Shown in pieces: positions 23,262 through 34,505 of a stretch of DNA of 64,000 bases. Position numbers and translations under genes: made by a program. Numbering within the stretch: the first letter of the stretch is position 1; every line of letters begins with the position of its first letter. The notes under the pieces were generated by a model. That model worked only from the letters and a program-made list of their open reading frames with translations. It had not been told where the DNA came from and did no database searches. Source of the stretch: Cynocephalus volans (lineage: Eukaryota > Chordata > Mammalia > Dermoptera > Cynocephalidae); the NCBI RefSeq assembly GCF_027409185.1, contig NC_084478.1, positions 79,591,624 to 79,655,623 on the forward strand, written 5' to 3'.

Positions 23262-23662
23262 GCAACATTGAAGAGCCTGGAGAAAATTATTCTAAGTGAA
23301 ACAACCCAGGTACAGAAAGAGAAATACCACATGTTCTCACTCATAACTGGGAGCTGAATCCATAAATAAACAAATGAACAATAAAGAGACAGAGAGAAAG
23401 AAAGAAAGAAAGAACAATCACAGTAATACAAGGAACTTTTAGAAAACTAGAGGTGGAAAAGGAGGGGGGAAGGAAGGGGGCTCATGAGGAATTGGTCAAC
23501 AGACACAAAGAATGATTGAGTATTGTAATGACGAATAAGCTAACTATACTGATCTAACCACCACACATTCTACACGATCACTGAAAATCAACGTTGTACC
23601 CCACATGTATGCATAATAAAAAAAGAATAAAAATAAAATAAAATAATAAATAATAAAATCAG
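23262..23662 (+). mobile_element. 5'-truncated L1 3' end
   Basis: 'aagtgaaacaacccaggtac', 'ccacatgttctcactcataa', a short (GAAA)n, then 'cattctacacgatcactgaa' and an A-rich tail. It resembles the 3' end of the L1 at 48198-50644. It lies only about 30 bp beyond the donor of the TEX11 exon at 23693. Confidence 0.85.
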
Positions 23663-23692
23663 CTGAAAGTTTAATATCACTATTTGACTTAC

Positions 23693-23813
23693 AGTGTGCC
23701 TAATAAGGCTCAGAGCATCTTCAAAATAGCCCCAAACTTCTTCCAGGGGACAGAGATCTGCACTCGAAGCTCCATCTGGCACTGAAAGGTTAATCAACTT
23801 GTGCATACATTTG
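23693..23813 (-). CDS. TEX11: TEX11 coding exon
   Basis: 121 nt. The acceptor is ttttcag before CAAATGTATGC and the donor is CACT|gtaagt. The first base completes a Ser codon begun in the previous exon, then 40 codons follow, starting [15 protein letters not shown] and including [15 protein letters not shown]. It ends at a codon boundary, matching the phase-0 start of the exon at 12162. Part of the C-terminal helical repeat region of the meiotic TPR protein. The phases joining cleanly on both sides is strong evidence that no exon is missing between these. Confidence 0.93.
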
Positions 23814-24334
23814 CTGAAAATCAAAAAGAGAAAACTCATCCCATAAGGAAAGAAATCATTGGCTTCATGGCTAAGATAAGTAAAACTGGATCTCATCCCA
23901 GACTAAGCTTCAAAACACTTCTGTTCTTCCTTCAATTTTATCTGGCCTCCAACCTCAAAAGACAGATTTTTAAAGCTGTAAAAGGGGTTGACCGATCCTT
24001 CCTTTTATCGTGCCTATGGTTGTCTTTCACTGTTTTTTTAGTTTCCCGCATGAAGGAGTTGTGGCTATTTATTATATTTTATGAGCTAGTTCAATTTATA
24101 AGCATTTTAAAGCATCTTATTACTTCCTCAAATGGCAACAGGAACTTAAATTGGGAATAATTCCAGGAGAACTGTCTCTCATGTCTCAGAACAGAAAGAC
24201 TGTAATGAAGTTTTCCAGAGAAAAATCACACATCTATTTTCTCCATGTCTGGACATAGAAAACAAAAAACCTCCAATAAATAATATTTTATACAGCACTT
24301 ATTGGTGCTTAAAGAAAAGTTCGTATAGAAAAAA

Positions 24335-24450
24335 TCTGAGGCAAATATAGCAAAATGTTAACATTTGTTAAATTTGGGTGGTGGGTACATGGTGTTTTTT
24401 ATATTAACCTCTGCTTTTCTATACATTTGGAATATTTAGTAATGAAGCAA
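24335..24450 (+). repeat. old L1 3' UTR fragment
   Basis: 'agcaaaatgttaacatttgt', 'gggtggtgggtacatggtg' and 'cttttctatacatttggaat' match old-L1 3' sequence. Lies in the 917-bp intron between two TEX11 exons. Confidence 0.55.
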
Positions 24451-24730
24451 AGAAAGAAAGGTACTTAAGTAGCTTTATTATATGCATCGACTCACACAAA
24501 GAAACAACTTTTTTCCTCTTTTTTTCTTTTGGGAAAATCAGACTCCTTGATCTTGCTAAATAATTCCTGGTCTGTAAATACAACTCTCAATATGGAGCTG
24601 TTCACACGAGGGCTCTCAGATCATCTTTCAAGTTGGGGCGTTTGAGCATGTTGCTGACTTTTGCGGAATTGACTATAATTCTTTTGGCTATCAAAAAGCC
24701 TGGATTAGGTGTTGAATTACATTTACTAAC

Positions 24731-24839
24731 CTGTACTTCAAAACATCAGTTGATTCTTTCTTTTTGTGGAGAAATAAAGCCCTTTTCAAGGCTTTGCGAG
24801 CGATAGAAGGATAGTGTGCAGGTATGTCCACTGCTAATG
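24731..24839 (-). CDS. TEX11: TEX11 coding exon
   Basis: 109 nt. The acceptor is ccttcctctag before CATTAGCAG; the donor is TACAG|gttagt, with a T instead of A at +3 but otherwise good. The joined Ser codon is followed by LAVDIPAHYPSIARKALKRA and a lysine-rich end, LHKKKES. The motif PAHYPSIA..ALK is what I recall from TEX11. Basic helical segment of the C-terminal solenoid. Confidence 0.93.
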
Positions 24840-25244
24840 CTAGAGGAAGGCAAGAAAAAAGGTTGTGAACACCATAACCTCATCCACTAGAGTTTTCATC
24901 CCAGGATATAACTTGCTAATGAAACTGGCCTGAAACAGATTAACAAAACAACAAAAACAAATCTTATAAAATGATGAATCCACAGATGCTTTTAGAGATT
25001 GTGTCTACTTCCTAGACAGAATAGCATGGTAGGATTACCATGTTACATCCTTTATTCAGCAAACATCAAGAAAAAACCTACTGTTCCTATGACCCTGCTC
25101 ACAGTCATACAGGTGAAGCAATAATCTTATGAACCAGAGTCACAGAAGGGCACACAAGAAGGAAACAGAAAAGTAAAAGGACACTAATCAAAAACAGATT
25201 TATACTACAATATACTGTTTTTGTCTGATACTAAAAATAGGAAA

Positions 25245-25351
25245 AAGGGCTGGCCAGTTAGCTCAGTTGATTAGAACATGGTGTTATAACACCAAAGACA
25301 AGGGTTCAGATCCCTGTACCAGCCAGCTGTCCCCCCAAAATAAAATTTAAA
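25245..25351 (+). mobile_element. tRNA-Ile-derived SINE, monomer
   Basis: 'ggctggccagttagctcagt' to 'ccagccagctg' plus an A-rich tail. Duplication 'aaaaataggaaa' at 25233-25244 and 25352-25363. Confidence 0.92.
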
Positions 25352-26172
25352 AAAAATAGGAAACACTTGACATGAGAGGATCAGAGATAACTAACCCTAA
25401 AAATTTCAGATGCATTTAATAGGGCACTAGAATTGGAGTTCCATTTTATAAGAAGCAGTGGTCATTATCACATGTCCATAAAGCATACATCATCTGCTCC
25501 ATGGCTCTAGGAATTCCATCTTAGAAAGACCAAGGAAAGGCAAATGTGATTCTTGTGCACTTGGGGCTACTTAATATCTTTATTAAACACACCAACACTC
25601 CTGAGGAAGGTCAGAGATAAAAAGGGAAGATAATTAGGCCATTTCCTGCAGTGTATCTCTAAAAGGCTCTAAGCCCCCAAATCCCACTGACAGCTCAACC
25701 AGAAATTTGAGGGTGGCAGTTGAGTTAAAAAATATTATCAGTATTTCTCTGTACATTTCAATAAATTGCTAGGATTGCATCACTTTTGATCAGTGAGAGG
25801 TCAATTACTATTTCTAGCTAGCTGAGAAAAACTTTCTGAAGTTTGAGCTCCCCCTATTGTGTAATTAAATTCCACACATAGAATAAATTTGACCACCTAT
25901 TATAAGCAATGCACTTAGCTAGGGTTTATAAGTAATTATTGTTCATAACCTTAAGGAGATTATAATCGTACAGAGTGAAAAAAATAAATGCACAATCATA
26001 ATACAAAATAGTCTAAGAATGCCATTAGAGAGGGAGAAACAAAGTTCTATGAGGAAAAATTGTTTCCCATCTGGAGGTAAGAAAGACGAGTAAAGAGAAG
26101 AAAGAAAAAAGTAGTAGGATCTAAATGGGCACCAGCCTCCTCACAAAAGCATAAATATAATATAGCTCTTAC

Positions 26173-26322
26173 ATGCGATTGTTTCTAATGTTTTGCTCTC
26201 TAAATGAGGCAGCTCCCACACTGATTCCAGGAAGCTGTCCAGCGATGGATCATTCATTTTGGCTTTAACTTCAAACTCGTACAGCAGAAGTAATGTCTCA
26301 CATGGATCATTTGAGAAGTCCC
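26173..26322 (-). CDS. TEX11: TEX11 coding exon, most upstream one seen
   Basis: 150 nt. The acceptor is ttctttcttag before GGGACTTC and the donor is GCAT|gtaaga. It enters in phase with two leftover bases and leaves one base for the next exon. The peptide includes [20 protein letters not shown], then [20 protein letters not shown]. These residues and the exon series identify TEX11, needed for double-strand-break repair, crossover formation and chromosome synapsis in spermatocytes. No further exon was found in the 37.7 kb upstream, so the next intron is long or its exon escaped my reading. Confidence 0.93.
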
Positions 26323-26596
26323 CTAAGAAAGAAGCAATAATGCAACATTCTCTGTGAATACATTTCATTATTCTCTCCTGTTGTAATCTCTCTAACTGGA
26401 AGGTCTTCCTGTTGAGGAATATTAATTTACTTACAATTTGAAGGTTATCCCAGCCTCTGTATAGATTTTTAACACTTTAAAATCATTAAGATCACCATTA
26501 CTTTCAGCACCCTGTAATGCGTTCACTAGCACTGCCTATACTTTCCGAAACTATTGCCATGATGCTCCTAACTAGCCTGAAAAAGTCCTGCTGCTA

Positions 26597-27797
26597 TTTT
26601 TTTTAAATATTAAACTATAATTTATTGAGTGCCTCCCCTCCCTGCCCTTGCAGTCTCTAGGTCACTTTTTCCGCTTGTAGATCTTCTGTGCTAGCCCCAG
26701 GAAGATGGCTGGAGGCAGGGGCAGAGCTTACTGCTCTATGAACCCCAAAAGGTGGTTGTAAACGTCTTCCTCATACTGCAAGAACACAGCCGGCAGATGC
26801 AGCTCCTCGTATAGCACCTTTACCCAAGTGACCTTCTTGGCCTCCTTCTACCCATAATTCTCCTGCAGGATCTGGCACTGTTACACAGTGGCCCATTGCA
26901 AACACTGAACCACCAGCCAACTGTTTGTTGTCCTGGACATCAGTGCCAATCTTGCCAGTCACACTGGAATCCCCAAAGAGGTCAAGGTCATCCTGAATCT
27001 GAAAGAACTCTCCCATCTTCAGCAGGATCTTCTTGACATAGGCATGTTCCTTCTCCCCATCAATGCCTGCCGTATACATGGCAGTAACTACAGGAAGGTA
27101 GAAAGAGTACAAAGCTGTCTTGTACTTGACAATAGATTTGTATCTCTTTTCAGTGAATCTTCCAAGATCCATATTGCCCTGGGGAGCTATGATGAGGTCT
27201 AGGGTCTGCCCGATCTCAGTCTGATAGGAATTCTGCAGGAAGAGTTAGATCAGGTTCAGGTAATAGGGCTGCTCTCAGCAGTAGAACTTCAGCAAGTGGT
27301 AGATACATGCTTCCAGAAGCATAGCATCATTGATGGCATCTAAACCTATGCCTGGCTTCTGATACTAGCAGATTTTTCTCCAGCAAGTGAGGGATGAATT
27401 CATGATGCCATTGGACACCAGGAAGAAAGCTCGCAGCAGTTTCACACACCAGCCCATGGTCAGGGCTTGCTGGAGACTATCAGCATCCTGTTTCCTTGGC
27501 TCCACCAGCTCACAGAATGCTGTCAGCACTATCAAACCCTGCTGGTACTAGCCTCCAATGGCACTGTACCAGGACCTCCTTGAGCCGGGCAATGGCAACT
27601 CCTGTCTCCGGGTGCCCCACCTTATCTTCGGTCAGCACCTTGACAATCTGGAAGAAGTGCTGGAGAAAATCCTGCTTTTCTTGGTCATAAACTTCTGATT
27701 TCTGGTCTCCATTCATTCTGAGGGAGGAGCAAAGTGCTCTGTTCCTGGATGTGGGTTCTTGCTTGGTCCAGACTTTCCGGGGGGTCCTCCTCCCTGC
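26597..27797 (-). pseudogene. FDPS: FDPS processed pseudogene (farnesyl diphosphate synthase)
   Basis: Intronless minus-strand copy of FDPS mRNA. It runs from upstream leader sequence (ALCSSLR before MNGDQ, as in the longer FDPS product; Met at 27716-27714) to the family's C-terminus and a stop at 26664-26662. AATAAA lies at 26626-26621 and poly(A) at 26604-26597. The flanks CCTGCTGCTA (26587-26596) and CCTGCTGTTA (27793-27802) look like a 10-bp target duplication with one change. FDPS makes farnesyl diphosphate in the mevalonate pathway. This copy is dead: the frame is broken several times, the first Asp-rich motif DDIMD has become NGIMN, and the second has lost a residue (QDDLDLF). Confidence 0.95.
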
Positions 27798-28079
27798 TGT
27801 TATTTTTAAAATTCTATTCAAATCCAATGTTTACTTGTCTCTTGTGAACATTCCACTAGGCTCATGCTCACTCTAATAGCTGAGTTAACCAAAAGATACA
27901 GTGCTGCACAAACTAATAGTGGTTTTATTTCAAGCAAAGTAGAGAAGAGTTTCCAAATTGTTTCATTTAGTCAGTCAACAGTATTTCTGGGGTATCACCA
28001 TAGGAATAATCTTATGTCAGGTTGCATATACCATACCGTATGAGACAATTTTCATTCACCCCTTGGTAGACTGAATGTT

Positions 28080-28300
28080 TAAAAATGTTTTGAAATATAG
28101 CATACATACAATAAACTGAATGAGGTGCTCTTAACCTTAAGCAACCAGCTTGATGAATTTTTACATATGTTTGAACTTGTGTAATCACTACCCAGATCAT
28201 GATAAAGAACACTTCCAGCACTTCAGAAGGTTCCCTTGTGCACTTTTCCAGTCAATATCACCTTACCAGAGGTAATGACTATTTTTACTTATATGATTAT
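28080..28300 (-). repeat. old L1 3' region, antisense (first part of a split element)
   Basis: 'tgatgaatttttacatatgt', 'tcactacccagatcatgata' and 'gaaggttcccttgtgcact' are antisense old-L1 sequence. The continuation appears at 32156, so a younger L1 inserted between. Confidence 0.65.
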
Positions 28301-31300
28301 TGATGGTTATTGCTTATTTTTTAACTTCATTGCTAGTACATAGAAATATAACCAACTTTTGAGTTTTGACCTTGTATCCCATAACTTACTGAACTCATTT
28401 ATTAGTTCCAGTAATTTTTTGTACTTTTTTTTTTATTTTCTATACAGACAATCATGTCATCTGCAAATAGAAATAATTTTATTTCTTCTTTTTCATTCTA
28501 TGTCTTTTTTTTTTTTTTTCCATTCTTTTGCTTGTCTTATTGCACTGGCTGGGACCTCTAGGATAATGTTGAACAGGAGTGGTGAGAGTAGACATCCTTG
28601 ACTAGGAGAAAATCATTCAGTCTTTCATTGCTAAGTATAATATTAGCTGTAGGTTTTATTTTTGTGGATGCCCTCTAGCAAGTTGAGAAACTTCCCTTCT
28701 ATTCCTAGTTTGACAGTTTTCTTTTTTTTATCATGAATGGATGCTGACTCTTGTCACATACTTTTTTTTGTATCTGTAGAGATAATTTTATGTTTTTTCT
28801 TCTTTAATCTGTTGATATGGCAAATTAATTGAGTTTACAATGTTGAAACTGGGATAAACATCACTTGGTTATGATGTATTATCCTTTTTATATGTTACTA
28901 AATTCAATTTGCTAATACTGAGGATTTCTGCATCTATTTTCACAAGGGATATTGGTCTGCAGTTTTCTAATATTGCCTTTGTCTAATATTGGTATCAGGA
29001 TAATACTGATCTCATAAAATGAACTGGGAATTATGCCCTCCTCTTCTCTCTTGAAGAGTTTGTATAAAATTGGTATTACATCTTTTTTAAATGTTTGGTA
29101 TAATTCTTCAGTGGAGTTTTCTTTGTTGGAAGATTTTCAACTATGAATTCAATTAATTTAATAGGTATGGGACTATATCTCTTGAGAGAGATTTGCTACT
29201 TCGTGACTTTCAAGGAATTTGTCCATTGCATCTAAGATTTCAAATTCAGGGGCATAAAGTTGTTCATAATATTCCCTTATTGCCTTTTTTCCCCACAATC
29301 ATTTTTATTTTTCCTTATTACCTTTTTTTAATGCCAGTAGTTTTAATATATGTCTTGATCTGTCTGGCTAGAGGTTTGTCAATTGTTCTAATCTTCTGGA
29401 AAAAAACCACACACACAAACAGCTTTTGATTTCATTGATTTTATTTATCATTCTGTTTTAAATTTTATTGATTTGTGCTCTTGTCTTTATTATTTCTTTT
29501 CTTCTGCTTGGTTAGGTTTAATTTGCACGTTTTTTTTTTTTCTAGTTTCTTAAGGTGGAGGCTTAGATTATTTGAGACCTTTCTTTTTCTAATAGAAGCA
29601 TTTAATGCTATACATTTTTATCTAGTTGCTGCTTTAGCTGTATCCTCCAAATTTTTGTATGCTGTTCTCATTTTCATTCAGCTCAAAATATTCCTAATTT
29701 CCCTTATCACTTCCTCTTTGACCACTGGATTATTTAGAAGTATGTTTAATTTCCAAATATGGAGAGACTTTACAGATAGCTTTGTACAATAGATTTATAA
29801 TTTAATTTCATTATGGCCAGAGAAAATACTTTGATATTTCAGTACTTTTAAATTTTTTGAGGTTTGTTTTATGGTTCAGAATATGGTTCATGGTGATGAG
29901 TGTTCCATGTACATTTGAAAAAAATGTGTATTCTGCTATCATTGGGTAGAGTGTTCTAAAATGTCAATTAGATTAAGTCAGTTGATAGCATTTATGTCTT
30001 CTATATCCTCATTGAGTTCACTTATTCTATTGATTACTGTGAGAGGAGTATTGAAGTCTCCAACTGTAGTTATGGATTGTCTATTCCTCATTTCAGTTCT
30101 GTCAGTTTTTGCTCCATATATTTTGAAGCTCTATAAAGCAATTCCACTTACAACAGCATCAAAAAAAAAAAAAAATCCATCAGTCTTAATCATAAGATAA
30201 TTTGATCTTACGAATAAAATTCCTGGAGAATCCAGTACGATGCCATTAGAACTACTAGACAAGTTTATCAAGGTCAATATACCAAAATCAATTCTATTTT
30301 TATGTAGCAGCAATGAGCAAGCTGAAAATAAAACAATTCCATTTACAACAGCACTAAAAAAGGGCTGGCAGGGTAGCTGAATGGGTTAGAGCATGGTGTT
30401 ATAACACCAAGGTCAAGGATTTGGATCCCTGTACTGGCCAGCTGCCAAAAAAACAAAAACAAAAACAAAACAAAAAACACAATAGCACCAAAAAGAATAA
30501 AATACCTAGGAATAAATTAGTGCACAACTGGTACACTAAAAATTATAGAATATTATTGAAAGGAGATGTAGTAAAATGGAAAAATACCCCATGATCATGG
30601 ATTAGAAGATTTAACATTGTTAAGATGGCAGTACTCCCCCAAATGATCTATAGATTCAACACAATTCCTATCAGAATCTCAGCTGGTTGTTTTTGTTTTT
30701 TTTCCCCCCAGAAACTGATAGGCGTATCCTAAAATTCATATGGAAATTCAAGGGACCCAGAATGGCCACGACAGTCTTGAAAAAAGAAGAACAAAGTTGG
30801 AGGACTAACAATTCCCAGTTTCAGAACTTAGTATAAAACAATGGTAATCAAGACAGCATGGTACTGGCATAAGGACAGACATATATATCAGTGGGATAGA
30901 ACTGACAATCCAGAAATAAAACCATGTGTCTGTGGTCAACCAATTTTCCACAAGGGGGCAAAGACCATCCAATAGGTATAGTCTCTTAAACCTAGTTCTG
31001 GGACAACTGGATAGCCACATGATAGAGAATAACGTTGAACCCTTCCCTCATACCAAATATAAAAATTAACTCAAAATCAATCAAAAATCTAAAGGTAAGA
31101 GCTAAAACTATAAAATTTGCAGAAGAAAATATAGGAGTAAACCTTCATGACTTTGGATTTGGCAATGGATTCTTAGATAACACACCAAAAGCACAAGCAA
31201 CAAAAAAATAGATAAATTGGACCTCATCAAAGTTAAAAATTTTGTATTTCAAAGGACACTATCAAGAAAGGGAAAAGACAATCTACAGAATGGGAGAAAA

Positions 31301-32155
31301 TATTTGCAAGTCATATATCTGATCAGGGACTTGTATCTAGAACACATAAAGAACTCTTACTACTCAATTAAAAATTGGGCAAAGGGTCCGAATAGATTAT
31401 TTCTCCAAAGAAGATACACAATGGCCAATAACCATCTTAAAAGATGCTCAACATCAGAAAATCAAAACCACAAAGGGATACACTCACTAGGATGGCTAGA
31501 ATCAAAAAGATAATACAAGTGTTAGAAAGGAGGCAGAGAAATCAGAAGACTCATACACTGCTGGTGGGAATTTAAAATGGTGTAGCTGCTTTAGAAAACA
31601 CTCTGGCAGTTTCTCAAATGATTAAACAAACATAGAGTTACCATATGACCTAGGAATTCCACTCGGATATACACCCAAGAAAATATGTCCACACAAAAAC
31701 TTGTGCATAAGTGCCCCAAAATGGAAACTACCCAAATGTCCATCAAGTGATGAATGGATGAATAAAACATGGTATATGTAGACAATGAAATATTATTTGA
31801 CCATAGAAAGTCATGAAGTACTGATACATGCCACAACATGAATGAACTGTGAAAATATGCTAAGTGAAATAAACCAGTCACAAAAGTCCACATATTATTT
31901 TTCTATTTACATGAAATGTCCAGAATATGCAAATCTATAGAGAAAAAAAGTAGATTAGTGGTTGCTTAGGGCTCATGGGGGAAATGCAAGGATAACAAAA
32001 AGGTATGGGGTTTCTTTTTGAGGTAATGAAATGTTCCAAAATTGATTACTGAGGGTGGTTGCACATATCTGTGAATATACTGAAATCTGAATTATATACT
32101 TTAATGGGTAAATTGCATGACATGTGAGTTATACCTCAATAAAGTTGTTCTTAGA
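28300..32155 (+). mobile_element. L1 with 5' inversion
   Basis: Positions 28300 to about 30165 are antisense L1 ORF2 (endonuclease into reverse transcriptase); about 30165-32155 are sense ORF2 C-terminus and 3' UTR, ending 'cctcaataaagttgttct'. The antisense part ends, in element coordinates, about where the sense part begins (both carry a version of 'tatttctatgtactagcaat'). Known twin priming gives this layout. Flanking old L1 on both sides supports a single insertion. Frames are broken. A SINE lies at 30361-30479. Confidence 0.7.
30361..30479 (+). mobile_element. tRNA-Ile-derived SINE, monomer
   Basis: 'gggctggcagggtagctgaa' to 'ctggccagctgcc' plus an (AAAAAC)n tail. Imperfect duplication 'caacagcactaaaaa' / 'caatagcaccaaaaa' at 30346-30360 and 30480-30494, made of L1 sequence. 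Confidence 0.9.
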
Positions 32156-33045
32156 ATTGACTTTTATAGTCTGTATATTCTTTTGTGTCCAACTTCTTTT
32201 GCTCATGATAATGTATGTGGATATTCATCTGTATTTTTGTATGCTAGCAGATGTTCATTTATTTTATTGCTTTGTAGCATTCCATTGTATGAACATATCA
32301 CAATTTATGTAATCCATCCTCCTATTGGTGAACAGTAGGGTAGTTTCAAATTTTTTGCTTTTATGAATAGAGCTGTCTTGAACATTCTTGTACATATTTT
32401 GGTGAATAGATGCACTCATTTCACCAGAGTATATATCTAGGAGTGAGACTGCAAGGTTATTGCTGGGATAGGAGCACGTTTGCTTTTAGCAGACACTGCC
32501 AGTTTTCCAAAGTGGTTGTACCAATTACACTTCCACCAGCAATATATCAGAGTTCCAGTTGCTTCCCACCCTCATTAACACTTGGCATTTTAATTTTAGT
32601 CACTTCTTTGAGTATGCAGTGGTCTCTTATTGTGGTTTTAATTTGTGTTTCCTTGATGAGTAATGATGTTGATTGAGCACCTTTTCTTTGCTTATTGACC
32701 ATTTGTATATACTCTTTTGTGAAGTTCCCATTCAATTATTTTGCCCATTTTTTATTGGGTTGTTTGTCTTTTCTCATTGAGTTGTAAGAGTTTTTTATAT
32801 TTTCCAGAAGTTGTCAAGCTTACATAGCAGCATATCTTCTTCCTATCTGTGGCTTCTTTTTCTTTTCTCAGTGGTATCTTTTGACAAACTAAAGTTCTTG
32901 ATTGTAAAGAATTACACTTTATCAATATTTTCTTGGACAGTTGGTAAGTTTTTGTATACCCAAGGTCATGAAGATATTCTCCTATGATTCTTTTTAGAAA
33001 CCTTATATAGTTTTACACTATGATCCATCTAAAATCAATGTTCGT

Positions 33046-33185
33046 TGGGCCGAGCTCGTGGCGCACTCGAGAGAGTGCGGCGCTGGGAGCGCAGCGACGC
33101 TCCCGCCACGGGAATGGCCGGTGCACTCACTGGCTGAGTACCGGTCATGAAAAAGACAAAAAATAAATAAATAAATAAATAAAAT
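33046..33185 (+). mobile_element. GC-rich dimeric SINE
   Basis: 'gggccgagctcgtggcgcac' to 'accggtcatgaaaaagac' and an (AAAT)n tail, with a small deletion at the B box of the first half. Perfect 15-bp duplication 'aaaatcaatgttcgt' at 33031-33045 and 33186-33200. Confidence 0.94.
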
Positions 33186-33678
33186 AAAATCAATGTTCGT
33201 ATATGGTGTTTGGGAAGAGTTAAGGTTTATTTTTTTCCCGCATGGATACGTAATTATTCCAGAACTATTTAATATAAAAAATATTTTCCCTATTGAATAG
33301 CACTGGGCACTTTTGTCACAAATCAAATGAACATGTGTGGGTCTATTTCTAGACTCTATTCTAGACTCTATTCTGTGGTGTAAGTCCTTAAACTATGTTC
33401 ATCTTTTCCAAGATTGTCGTTTGCATCTCTATAGAAATTTTAACACTATCCTCTCAATTTTCACAAGTAAACCAGCTGGGATTTTGATTGGAACTTCCTT
33501 GAATCTATAGATCAAATTGGGAAAATTGAAAATTTAACAATATTGAAATTTCCAGCCCACAAACATAGTATGCATCTTCATTTATTTAGGCCTTTTAAAT
33601 TTTTTCTCACCAATGTTTCAGTTTTGTTGTTTTCAGTCTAGAGGTCGTCTCCATCTTTCATTATAGACTGATTACAAG

Positions 33679-33786
33679 GGGGCTGGATGGTTAGCTCATT
33701 TGGTTAGAGCATGATGTTATAACACCAAGGTCAAGGATTCAGATCCCTATACCAGCCAGCCACCAAAAAAAAAAAAAAAAAAAAAT
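33679..33786 (+). mobile_element. tRNA-Ile-derived SINE, monomer
   Basis: 'gggctggatggttagctcat', 'aacaccaaggtcaaggattc' and 'accagccagccacc' plus poly(A). Flanks 'tgattac' on both sides are consistent with a short duplication. Confidence 0.88.
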
Positions 33787-33807
33787 TGATTACTAGCCAT
33801 TTGATGG

Positions 33808-34222
33808 TGCATTGGTCCATTTTGTGTTGCTATAACAGAATACCTGAAACTGAGTAATTTATAAAGAACAGAGAACTATTTGGCTTATTATTCTGGGACA
33901 GCTGCATCTGGCATGGGCCTCAGGCTGCTTCTACTCATGGTGGAAAGCAGCAGGCAGCTGGTGCGTGCAAGCAGTCTCATGGCGAGAGGAAGTGAGAGAG
34001 AGAGAGAAAGAGAGAGAGAGGAGCTGCCAGGATCCTTTTAAACAATCAGTTGTCGCGGGAACTAATAGAGTAAGAACTCACTCATTACCAACCCCCCAAG
34101 GGCGAGCATTAATCCATTCACGAGGGATCCATCCCCATGACCTAGGCCACTCCCAATATTGCCAAGTTGGGGATCAGATTTTGACATGATCTTTGGGGGG
34201 ACAATACATCCAAACTGTATCA
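33808..34222 (-). mobile_element. MaLR solo LTR, younger subtype
   Basis: 'tgcattggtccattttgtgt' to 'ccaaactgtatca' with the perfect 5-bp duplication 'gatgg' (33803-33807 and 34223-34227). Shares 'ctgcttctactcatggtgga' and an expanded (GA)n with the copy at 51091-51498. Confidence 0.9.
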
Positions 34223-34378
34223 GATGGATTTTGATGCTATTAAAAATGGTATTTTAAAAGTTCATTTTCCAATCATTTCTTGCTCCTATACAGAAATACA
34301 ATTAATTTTTGTATACTGACTGACCTATATCCAACAACCATCCCAAATTCACTAATTTTTAAAACTTTATTGAAAATA

Positions 34379-34487
34379 GGGTTAGCCGGTTAGCTCACTT
34401 GGTAGAGCATAGTGCTGATAACACCAAGGTCAAGGGCTCAGATCCCTGTACCAGCCAGCCACCAAAAAAAACCAAAAACAAAAACAC
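34379..34487 (+). mobile_element. tRNA-Ile-derived SINE, monomer
   Basis: 'ggttagccggttagctcact' to 'ccagccagccacc' and an A-rich tail. Perfect 18-bp duplication 'aaaactttattgaaaata' at 34361-34378 and 34488-34505. Closest in wording to the tRNA-Ile head 'ggccggttagctca'. Confidence 0.94.
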
Positions 34488-34505
34488 AAAACTTTATTGA
34501 AAATA

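Larger units (their letters stand above)
12163..23692 (-). other. TEX11: TEX11 11.5-kb intron
   Basis: Donor GTAAGT at 23692 and acceptor at 12164-12163. The intron is filled with L1 fragments, MaLR LTRs and SINEs listed separately. Between them the only sizeable stretches with nothing recognisable are about 12505-13220 and 20980-21390. Confidence 0.8.
32156..33800 (-). repeat. old L1 ORF2/3' region, antisense (second part of a split element)
   Basis: Continues the element of 28080-28300: 'tattcttttgtgtccaactt', 'tgtagcattccattgtatga', 'gtggttttaatttgtgtttc', and later 'accagctgggattttgattg'. Interrupted by SINEs at 33046 and 33679. Confidence 0.75.

Noticed and set aside
26771-27172. Functional FDPS gene
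   Set aside because: Intronless, with poly(A), several frame breaks and both catalytic motifs changed.
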